The notes under the pieces were generated by a model. The model made no database searches. It was not told the origin of the DNA and saw only the letters and a program-made list of their open reading frames with translations. Positions 57,801-64,000 of a stretch of DNA of 64,000 nucleotides are shown one piece after another; position 1 is the first letter of the stretch; each line of letters starts with the position of its first letter. Source of the DNA: Vanessa cardui (Eukaryota > Arthropoda > Insecta > Lepidoptera > Nymphalidae); assembly GCF_905220365.1 (NCBI RefSeq), contig NC_061147.1:7750001-7814000 (forward strand), read 5' to 3'. Made by a program: the position numbers and the translations under genes.

Positions 57801-60800
57801 AATGATCAGGTTGCAGATCTTTGAACAAGAGCATCTTCATTAAGAGCTACTGAAAAATCTGACGAGCGAGTCCCACTACTGGATGATCAACGATTGAAAG
57901 AGACTAAGTCTGAAATAAAACTAGAACCAACGATTACGTTACGATAAAGGTTATGTTAACAAGATGCATCCCGATGTGATCATTGGAGTATAGTATGCCC
58001 ATATTGTCACGCAATCTTAAAATGAACTGCTGTTATGTGGTGCTCCACTGGGAAACTTTATTTACCATAACTGGTTGAACCACAAGAACCTCTGCTTACC
58101 TACGTTAGTGGAACTACTAAGGACACTAAATATTTTCTTCATCATATTAGAAATTACAATTCATGTTTTCAAATGATATCGTTTGAAGCAACAAATATTG
58201 TACAATACTATAATTTCCCTTCGACATTTAAAGTGCAAGGGCAAGTATATCATCAGATTGGTTCACTTTTTCCAGTATCCGAAGGTAATCTCAGTTTCTG
58301 CAAATATATTTCATGGGCATCGTAGAAAAAGAGATTTATCGACGATGCATGTTCAGTACCACAACTAATCGAGACATCATTGCTAAATTAGGGATTATAC
58401 TTAATGAAAGTAATTGTTTAGTTCTCTAACTTAATTTTATAATGCTCTGGAAGGTGCAACAACATATGATTCCAAACTCATTATTAATGCATATGTAACG
58501 CCATTGAATGAGCATGAAGGACGTTTTAATGCTTCCATGTCTCCCGAAGGCACAGATTACAAAGCGAGGTATTGTCATCACTAAGCGTCCCAAAACCAAG
58601 CAAGGTGTCGCTGAAACACATCGATCGTATGACAATTACTACGATTATCCCATTCTGTTTTTGCGTATAGAAAATGAATATCATCTCCGACTATATCAAA
58701 CCAATCTCACGACGGGGTCTGACACATTAGTTTCTAAGACCTTAGTTTATTGATTATACATGTTTTTTTTTATAATAATGCAAAGATAGTAAGGACTTTT
58801 TGGACTTGCAATATTTTTAAGCAAACTTCTATATAGCATTTAAATTGTTTTGTGTGTAGATAAATAAAATTATGTTTGTCTCTTTTCCTCTGCAGCATGC
58901 CGCTGAGATAGAGAAGAAGCAGAACGAGATGGAGAATAAGAAACTACTGGGTACAGTGGTACAGTATGGCAGCGTCATACAACTGTTGCATGTCAAGTCC
59001 AACAAGTATTTGACTGTGAGTATTTTGGTTTATATATGTATGTAAGAAGAGCCCGCGACTTTGAGCGCGTTTAAATGTAACATTCTTTGTTAAATTTTAA
59101 TTTGTTATATCTAACTAACTTATCAATTATTAAAAGTAGCCTAGTAGTAGCCCAGTGAAAGTCCCGTCAAGATCGAAGTAGCCGTTCCAAGTTTAGACGG
59201 AACAAAAAGACAGACAGACAAAAAAGTTATTCTGCTAAGTGTACCCTGCTTTGCTATACGTAGTAGAAAGTGGTTTTTAATATAAAAAACAGTCACTCCA
59301 ATATTATGGTATGCATAGCCGATAGAGTTACTGAAAAATTTTAAAACTACTTGTTTGTTACGCATTCAAAATGAATGTGTTCGAAGTAAATTAATTTCTC
59401 TTCTCTCAGCAAAAGAGGTCGTTGCCCTTTAGTTAATAACACATGTTAATGATATTTTATCTGTAATTATACGTATATATCTACGTAATTATACGTATAC
59501 GTATACTCATCGAGCTGAGATGACCCAGTGGTTAGAACGCGTGCATCTTAACCGATGATTTCGGGTTCAAACCCAGGCAAGCACCACTATATATATGTGC
59601 TTAATTTGTGTTTATAATTTATCTCGTGCTCAGCGGTGAAGGAAAACATCGTGAGGAAACCTGCATGTGTCTAATTTCATCGAAATTCAGTCACACTAAC
59701 CCGCATCGGAACAGCTTGGTGGAATATGTTCCAAGCCCTCTCCTTAATGGGAGAGGAGGCCTTAACCCAGCAGTGGGAAATTTACCAGGGCGTTACTTTA
59801 CTGCTTTATATACTAATCACAGAACGAATATGTAATCTAATATGTATATAGTCATAAATATAGACGAAAATAAAAGATAAACTATTTATAGCTGTACAGC
59901 GAATTACACACTATATACTTACAATATAAATCTTAAGTAATAATTGCATTAAAAACATTATCTTCTTATACAATGTAAATAAAAATGTATGTCTTTTTTG
60001 TTCTAGGTTAATAAACGATTACCCGCGTTGCTCGAGAAAAATGCAATGCGGGTGCATTTAGACGCGAATGGCAATGAAGGCTCGTGGTTCTATGTAATAC
60101 CGTTCTACAAACTCCGGTCGACTGGTGCGTATTGTGTACACACACACACATACATACATACATACATAATGACAATTCTAGTACCTTCACACTACAAATT
60201 TATTTTATGCTATAGGTTGGCTGACGATCGAACGAAGCATTTGTTATTTGTTACTAAGTTGTTTGGTAGAATATCTGATGAGTGGGTGGTTCCTACCCAA
60301 ACTGGGTAGCACAAAGCTCTATCATCAAGAGAAATAAACAAATTAATTACAAAGATTATTAAATTATATATAAGTGACTAGTTATCTCCCGCAGTTTCGC
60401 TCGTGTTTTAGGGGTTTGGTTGTCATGTCTTAGACAAAAACCTATGTCCTTCTTTGAAGTTCAAGTTTGCTGTACACCAAATTTCATCCAATTCGGTTCA
60501 GTGGTTTGGTCGTGGACGAGCGACACAAATAGACAGACAAAGTTACTAAATAGATCACATTCTGTTAGGAGAACAACTATAAGCTTGATTTTGGAATTCA
60601 AATGTTATGCATGACTTTGTATTTTTCAATGTTAAAAAAAGAGTAACTACTGAGTTTCTTGCTCTTCTCGGTAGAAACTACTTTTCGAACCGGTGGTAGC
60701 TTCGCTTAATTGTAAAATGACTATTCAAAAGTGCTTGTAAAAGCCCACTTGAATAAAGTTTATTTTGATCTGATTTTTTTTTTTATGGAATAGGTTGGTA

Positions 60801-61300
60801 GACGAGCATATGAGCCACCTAATGGTAAGTGGTCATCATCACCCATAGACAATGACGCTGTAAGAAATATTAACTATTCCTTACATCGTCAATGCGCCAC
60901 CAACCTTGGGAACTAAGATGTTATGTCCCTTGTGCCTGTAGTTACACTGTCTCACTCACCCTTCAAACCGGAACACAACAATACTGCGTATTAGTGTTTA
61001 GCGGTAGAATACCTGATGAGTGGGTGGTACCTACCCAGGCGGGCTTGCACAAAGCCCTACCACCAAGTAAAGTGGTAGGGCTCGATTTAAGATTTGATGG
61101 AAAAATATTATATATGAAACTAATTAAGTGTAGATTTAATGATGTGTTAATAATAATGTCGTTCGTAGGGGACAATGTGGTGGTCGGCGACAAGGTTATA
61201 TTGAATCCGGTGAACGCCGGGCAACAGGTCCTACACGTGTCCTCTAACCACGAGCTGCCGGACAACGTTGGATGTATGGAGGTGAGAAAGAGAGAGATAT

Positions 61301-61331
<31 letters not shown>

Positions 61332-64000
61332 TCAACAATTGATCTAAGGATGCTTTTATTAATTAAATCCTTGTAGCAATATAGTCTATCACTTTCTATC
61401 TTGAAGACTCAACTTATCATTCGATATATAATTAGCCTTATTTCTTTAGCAAAAAGTAAATTAAACTATAAATGTCCCACTGGAGTTTAAGACTAGTACA
61501 CGCTGTTTCCTCAAGATGTTTTTCTCTAAAGTCGAGTTTGGTATAGCGTACTCAATTCGGATGTGGTCGGTTTTACGAATTTTGCCGATGCGACATCTAT
61601 GTTGTGTCATACTATATTCACAGTATTATGTCATATGGCATATTACTTTGGGGTAACGCTGCAGATATTGAATCTGTCTTTATTTTACAAAAGAGAGCAA
61701 TTCGGTTTATTTATAATCTTAGAGCTAGAGACTCTCTTCGGGATGTTTTTAACAGAGTAGGAATACTTACTGTTGCGTCGCAATATATTTACAACAATAT
61801 CATGTATATTCACAGTAACATTGATCACTTTGATAAAATCAGTGATAATCATTGTATATGCACTAGAAGTAAGGATAAACTTATAACGCCAAGTTTCCGA
61901 CTCCGCAAAGTCAATGGATCCTTCTTGGGGCAAGGTATCCGTTTCTATAATAAAATTCCGCAGAAATTTTTAACTTTGCCGTTTAGTAAATTCAAATCGT
62001 TTGTTAAAAATACATTGGTAGAAAAAGCATACTATTCGATACAAGATTTTGTAGATGATAAAAAAGCGTGGAGTTAATACCTGTTGACTTCCAAGCAGGA
62101 TACATTAATTGAAATAATTGTATTTAATTAACATGACGCTGTATTTTTTAAATGTTAAAAAAGAGTAACTACTGAGTTTCTTGCCGGTTCTTCTCGGTAG
62201 AATCTACTTTCCGAACCGGTGGTAGCTTCACTTAATTGTAAAATGACGATTCAAAAGTGCTTATAAAAGCCTACTTGAATAAAGTTTATTTTGATTTTGA
62301 TTTTTATGTTCCTATCTGTATAGACTGTCAAGTATAAGTTGGCGTTCCTGTGGCAGCACCTGCTACACCTTTGTTTTGCCACTTTTTTGTTTATCTTACC
62401 AATATCTCCCTAGAAAATAATTCTCTACGTCTCATTTTTATTAGATTTTGGGTAAGTTTTCTTACCGTAAATAAAACAAAAAAGATATTAAATGAACAAA
62501 AAAAAATAGTAAATGTTTTTGCCACACGCCAACTTGCACTTGACGCGCTATAATTTTTTTTTTTTATGTTATAGGTTGGCGGACGAGCATATGGGCCACC
62601 TGAGGGAAATTGGTCACCATCACCCATAGACAATGACATTGTAAGATATATTACCTTACATCGTCAATGGGCCACCAACCTTGGGAACTAAGATGTTATG
62701 TCCCTTGTGCTGTAGTTACACTGGCTCACTCACCCTTCAAACCGGAACACAACAATACTGAGTATTGTTATTTGGCGGTAGAATAACTGATGAGTGGGTG
62801 GTACCTACCCAGACGGGCTTGCACAAAGCCCTACCACCAAGTAAAAAATCAAATTTGTTTTCAGGTGAATGTAGTAAATTCATCGACGTCATGGAAGGTG
62901 ACCCTTTTCCTGGAACACAAAGAGAACCAGGAGGAGATGCTCAAGGGTGGGGACGTAGTTCGGCTGTTTCACGCTGAACAGGAGAAGTTCCTCACAATGG
63001 ATGAGTACAGGCGAAGGCAGCACGTCTTCCTCAGGACCACGGGCCGCTCGAGCGCCACTGCTGCCACCAGCAGTAAAGCCTTGTGGGAGATTGAGGTACC
63101 ACCTCTTATTTTTAATTTTACACAGCACTAAAGCAACAATTATTTTATATTATTATTGCATTCTTCATTGGTAGAATTCAAATTTTCAATCGTCTCTAAC
63201 ACTTCTTTTTTTGTTCTCGTTTGTCACACCAAAAGCGTGACCAACTTTTGTACTAAACATTCCACAAAAGTGTATTGCACTTTGTTTAGTGATTAAACTC
63301 GTCGTCAATATATAATAGATAGCTTTAACTTGATTAAATTTAAGAATTTTATAATTTAAGTTTTTTATTGCTATGATCTTGAAATCAGAAAACATAAGCG
63401 ATATCTAGATTAAATTATTTTTCTAAACTTATATGTAATAATTTATATAAACAAAGTATATATAAAGAGTGTGAGTTTTATTGCTGACCAACTAAGGACT
63501 AGGTCTTTAATACAAATTGTAATGTTGCGTCAGGTAGTACAACACGACCCGTGCAGAGGAGGTGCGGGTCACTGGAACTCGATATTCCGTTTCAAGCACC
63601 TCGCTACCGGACACTATTTAGCCGCTGAAGCTTGTATTAAACAATCGTAAGTTGCTGTCTATATATAAATAAGTAAATATTGGAGAACATCAGATACGTT
63701 ATTCTGATCTCAATGTTAGCTAAAGCACTTGTGTTATGGACAATCAGAAGTAACGACGGTATCACAAACACCCAGACCGAAGACAACATAGAAAATTAAT
63801 AAACTTTTTCTACATCGACTCGCCCGGGAATCGAACCCGGGACCTACCCATGAAAACCGGTGTACACACCACTCGACACACTATTGTTTAATGTATTTGT
63901 TATCAGCGAGAACATGATGGAGAATGAGGGTCTGAATTCGGAGCCGGCGTACCAGTTAGTGTCGGTGCCGCACTCGTCGGAGATCGCCACGCTTTTCGAG
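45780..64000 (+). CDS. Itpr: Inositol 1,4,5-trisphosphate receptor, N-terminal part
   Basis: ER Ca2+ release channel opened by IP3. Nine coding exons: 45780-45862, 47752-47822, 48512-48633, 58896-59015, 60007-60124, 61169-61281, 62865-63095, 63534-63646, 63907-64000 (continues outside). They join to 355 uninterrupted codons. Residues 1-225 form the suppressor beta-trefoil (SFLHLGDIVSLFAEG, CPMNRYSAQKQFW, LLHVKSNKYLTVNKRLPALL); after that come MIR-type repeats of the IP3-binding core. The loop RTTGR at residues 266-270 corresponds to the IP3-phosphate-binding loop known from mammalian IP3R1. Start chosen because MGDSFLHLGDI matches the family N-terminus. Central regulatory and channel domains lie beyond the window. 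Intron 3 is 10.3 kb and full of transposons. Confidence 0.97.
46328..46556 (+). mobile_element. tRNA-derived SINE (family B)
   Basis: gacgaccttcttgatcgagt, B-box-like GGTTCGATTCCCGGCC, ends tttgtccaatat. In Itpr intron 1. Confidence 0.82.
46591..46788 (-). mobile_element. Truncated SINE family A (TTTAC tail)
   Basis: Reverse copy starting agtaaagtaaagtaacagcc, missing the tRNA-like head and with internal deletions. Confidence 0.78.
47135..47430 (+). mobile_element. Diverged SINE family A
   Basis: Head mutated (gagctagaacgcgtacatct) but body order kept; ends caggctgttactattg. Itpr intron 1. Confidence 0.7.
47752..47822 (+). CDS. Itpr: Itpr exon 2
   Basis: Acceptor tgttgcag, donor cggg|gtaagt. 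LVDDRCVVCPEAGDL then PPKKFR, highly conserved in IP3 receptors. Confidence 0.95.
48512..48633 (+). CDS. Itpr: Itpr exon 3
   Basis: Acceptor tttgccag, donor gcat|gtaagt. DCLFKICPMNRYSAQKQFW, then a variable Ala/Thr/Asp segment and GLLKRLH. A decayed MITE begins about 35 bp into the following intron. Confidence 0.95.
48669..49448 (+). mobile_element. Tc1/mariner-like MITE with nested insertion
   Basis: Relative of 3850-4517: starts ttcgtacaacttagatatag, ends aagttgtgtcgtac. Interrupted at about 48839-49280 by a second element with short ends TAGGCTAT and ATAGCCTA. Confidence 0.72.
48839..49280. mobile_element. Unclassified element nested in MITE
   Basis: About 440 bp, ends TAGGCTAT/ATAGCCTA. 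Interior has a GC-rich gaggtgacgtcaccgacccc stretch. Superfamily unknown. Confidence 0.55.
49602..49850 (+). mobile_element. Family R repeat
   Basis: tttatggaataagttgacgg to gagggtggtttctacctt; 3' end lost. Itpr intron 3. Confidence 0.75.
49925..50125 (-). mobile_element. LINE L2 3' fragment
   Basis: Shares cttggaggcgatcattttattcccaaggt-type sequence with 43490-43530. Confidence 0.55.
50249..50545 (+). mobile_element. tRNA-derived SINE (family A, TTG tail)
   Basis: Full-length, little-diverged copy; gagtcgagatggcccagtgg to ggctgttgttgtt. No clear target duplication. Confidence 0.88.
50765..50960 (-). mobile_element. RTE-like LINE 3' end with (ATC)n tract
   Basis: A 120-bp trinucleotide ATC/ACC tract followed by tcgtccactgctggacatag; reverse of the family at 42598. 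Expanded tail repeat. Confidence 0.65.
51330..51560 (-). mobile_element. Helitron-like element, second family
   Basis: Reverse relative of 33545: starts ctagcgacccgacttcgcac, contains aaaaccgcatcaaaaatcgt. Confidence 0.55.
51661..51888 (+). mobile_element. tRNA-derived SINE (family B)
   Basis: gacgacctccgtggtcgagt, GGATTCGATTCCCGGCC, ends ggtgtccaatat. Confidence 0.82.
51889..54411. other. Itpr intron 3, no feature seen
   Basis: AT-rich. A faded family-R piece may lie near 52435-52550 and a (TTG)n run at 52862-52880; otherwise nothing recognised. Confidence 0.45.
54420..55539. mobile_element. hAT-like MITE split by a LINE
   Basis: Same family as 22170-22448, termini CAATGATGTTCTAGTAAACA and its imperfect complement, exact 8-bp target duplication CTCTAATT (54412-54419, 55540-55547). 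Interrupted at 54635-55431. Confidence 0.88.
54635..55431 (+). pseudogene. 5'-truncated RTE-like LINE with broken ORF
   Basis: Inserted into the MITE with 14-bp target duplication TATCCTTTTTACTT (54621-54634, 55432-55445) and (TTA)n tail. Encodes the C-terminal part of a reverse transcriptase-type protein in several frames (KAGLSMNPEKTKIM; LCILPCLTYGCQTW; CQRNMERSMLSIRLRDRW; KRQKGRQTKRWDDDLPKGW). Frameshifts and stops show it is dead. Confidence 0.8.
55918..56070 (+). mobile_element. LINE L1 3' fragment
   Basis: ttcttgacggttcttctcgg to aataaagtttattttgattt. Confidence 0.7.
56707..58755 (+). pseudogene. Decayed Helitron with Rep/helicase remains
   Basis: 5' part starts tctatactactatataaatc, contains tgtctgtctgtctgtctgta and three diverged tandem units of about 115 bp (57040-57290). 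Then a broken frame from about 57640: CPYCHAILK, an FLHHIRNYNSCFQMISFEA segment, FKVQGQVYHQIGSLFP and, near the end, GVAETHRSYDNYYDYPILF, in the order of the Helitron helicase-like domain. Many stops and shifts; the helicase proper is absent. Lies in Itpr intron 3, same strand as the gene. Confidence 0.75.
58896..59015 (+). CDS. Itpr: Itpr exon 4
   Basis: Acceptor tctgcag, donor gact|gtgagt; phase 0 on both sides. HAAEIEKKQNEMENKKLLGT then QLLHVKSNKYLT. Confidence 0.95.
59048..59230 (-). mobile_element. Helitron-like fragment
   Basis: Reverse: gagcccgcgactttgagcgc...ggaacaaaaagacagacaga, as at 7071. Just inside Itpr intron 4. Confidence 0.5.
59512..59802 (+). mobile_element. tRNA-derived SINE (family A, TTTAC tail)
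   Basis: gagctgagatgacccagtgg to gcgttactttactg, with subfamily variant gtgtctaatttcatcg. Possible duplication tatactcatc/tatactaatc. Confidence 0.85.
60007..60124 (+). CDS. Itpr: Itpr exon 5
   Basis: Acceptor gttctag, donor actg|gtgcgt. VNKRLPALLEKNAMRVHLD then NEGSWFYVIPFYKLRST. A (CA)n(TACA)n microsatellite follows the donor directly (60137-60170). Confidence 0.95.
60137..60170. repeat. (CA)n(TACA)n microsatellite
   Basis: cacacacacacatacataca, 12 bp after the exon-5 donor of Itpr. Confidence 0.85.
60214..60330 (+). mobile_element. Internally deleted family R repeat
   Basis: Head ataggttggctgacgatcg joins directly to the tail aatatctgatgagtgggtgg. Confidence 0.65.
60377..60556 (-). mobile_element. 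Helitron-like element
   Basis: tgactagttatctcccgcag (3' end on minus) to agacagacaaagttact. Relative of 45188. Confidence 0.55.
60608..60776 (+). mobile_element. LINE L1 3' fragment
   Basis: cttctcggtagaaactactt to aataaagtttattttgatct; directly followed by a family R copy. Confidence 0.75.
60778..61070 (+). mobile_element. Family R repeat, near full length
   Basis: T-run, tatggaataggttggtagac to cctaccaccaagtaaa. Ends about 100 bp before Itpr exon 6. Confidence 0.82.
61169..61281 (+). CDS. Itpr: Itpr exon 6
   Basis: Acceptor gttcgtag (weak), donor gag|gtgaga. GDNVVVGDKVILNPVNAGQQ then HELPDNVGCME. A (GA)n tract starts 10 bp after the donor. Confidence 0.95.
61290..61331. repeat. (GA)n microsatellite
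   Basis: aagagagagatatagagagaga..., 8 bp after the exon-6 donor of Itpr. Confidence 0.88.
61545..61616 (+). mobile_element. Tc1/mariner-like MITE, 3' end only
   Basis: agcgtactcaattcggatgt to tgttgtgtcatactata, matching the right end of the 3850 family. Abuts the LINE at 61617. Confidence 0.7.
61617..62305 (+). mobile_element. LINE L1, 5'-truncated, young copy
   Basis: An uninterrupted C-terminal frame of 157 codons (from 61604 as an ORF; SIMSYGILLWGNAADIES and LQKRAIRFIYNLRARDSLRD), stop at 62075-62077, then the 3' UTR and tail. Reverse-transcriptase C-terminal region as in Jockey/CR1-like LINEs. Near-identical to 34205-34838. Confidence 0.87.
62555..62848 (+). mobile_element. Family R repeat next to Itpr exon 7
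   Basis: T-run at 62550-62563, then tatgttataggttggcggac to cctaccaccaagtaaaaaa. Ends 16 bp before the exon. Confidence 0.83.
62865..63095 (+). CDS. Itpr: Itpr exon 7: IP3-binding loop
   Basis: Acceptor tgttttcag, donor gag|gtacca; phase 0 on both sides, 77 codons. STSWKVTLFLEHKEN, GGDVVRLFHAEQEKFLTMDE and RTTGR, the loop that contacts IP3 phosphates in the mammalian receptor. The acceptor sits 17 bp after a 290-bp interspersed repeat. Confidence 0.95.
63534..63646 (+). CDS. Itpr: Itpr exon 8
   Basis: Acceptor ttgcgtcag, donor aatc|gtaagt. VVQHDPCRGGAGHWNSIFR then FKHLATGHYLAAE, a MIR repeat. Confidence 0.95.
63676..63879 (-). mobile_element. SINE family B filling Itpr intron 8
   Basis: Reverse copy (cccgggaatcgaacccggga, catgaaaaccggtgtacaca) making up about 204 of the 260 bp of the intron. 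Confidence 0.85.
63907..64000 (+). CDS. Itpr: Itpr exon 9 (partial, runs off the window)
   Basis: Acceptor tatcag. ENMMENEGLNSEPAYQL then VSVPHSSEIATLFE. This linker is variable across animals and lies near the mammalian SI splice region. No donor before the window end. Confidence 0.9.

Noticed and set aside
57627..57824. 65-codon ORF as a small gene
   Set aside because: It is the upstream part of the Helitron-derived frame; the next stretch continues in broken frames.
61604..62077. 157-codon ORF as a host gene
   Set aside because: It is the C-terminus of a LINE reverse-transcriptase-type ORF, duplicated at 34205.

Overview
The window is AT-rich, intron- and transposon-dense animal DNA, almost certainly from a butterfly or moth. 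The evidence is insect-like exon sequences, many short tRNA-derived SINEs, lepidopteran-style Helitron ends and small DNA transposons. Nymphalid-like repeats are a guess from memory, not a species assignment. Three protein-coding genes are well supported, all as spliced models that I rebuilt from reading frame, splice sites and intron phase.

(1) 646-13662, + strand: the 3' part of a MAGI scaffold gene (membrane-associated guanylate kinase with WW and PDZ domains). Seventeen coding exons join in frame to a stop at 13660-13662 and give 799 complete codons. They cover the end of one PDZ domain and three further PDZ domains joined by Ser/Pro/Asn-rich linkers. The upstream part lies outside the window. 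(2) 15838-17937, - strand: a five-exon S1A (chymotrypsin-like) protein of 270 residues with a signal peptide. Its catalytic His codon reads Tyr, so it looks like an inactive serine protease homolog. (3) 45780-64000, + strand: the first nine coding exons (355 codons, running off the window) of the inositol 1,4,5-trisphosphate receptor, covering the suppressor domain and the start of the IP3-binding core, including the RTTGR loop. MAGI organises junctional and signalling complexes, the IP3 receptor releases Ca2+ from the ER and the S1A protein is secreted. The window gives no sign that the three are co-regulated.

Between genes 2 and 3 lies about 27 kb with no recognised gene. It holds a 135-codon Cys-rich ORF (18950-19357), a 56-codon hydrophobic small ORF (40730-40900) and a possible exon (39167-39282), all uncertain.

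The most striking structure is a 4.24-kb giant inverted repeat at 27500-31740. It has an exact 9-bp target duplication, about 330-bp outer termini, and arms made of a 162-bp tandem repeat that reverses orientation near 29213. It looks like a non-autonomous Foldback-type element. Other transposons with boundaries readable to the base are a PIF/Harbinger-type element with TTA duplication (9685-10233), two 8-bp-TSD hAT-like MITEs (one split by an RTE-like LINE with its own 14-bp duplication), a Tc1/mariner-like MITE inserted inside a sister copy in opposite orientation, a decayed Helitron with Rep/helicase coding remains in ITPR intron 3, and many SINEs of two tRNA-derived families.
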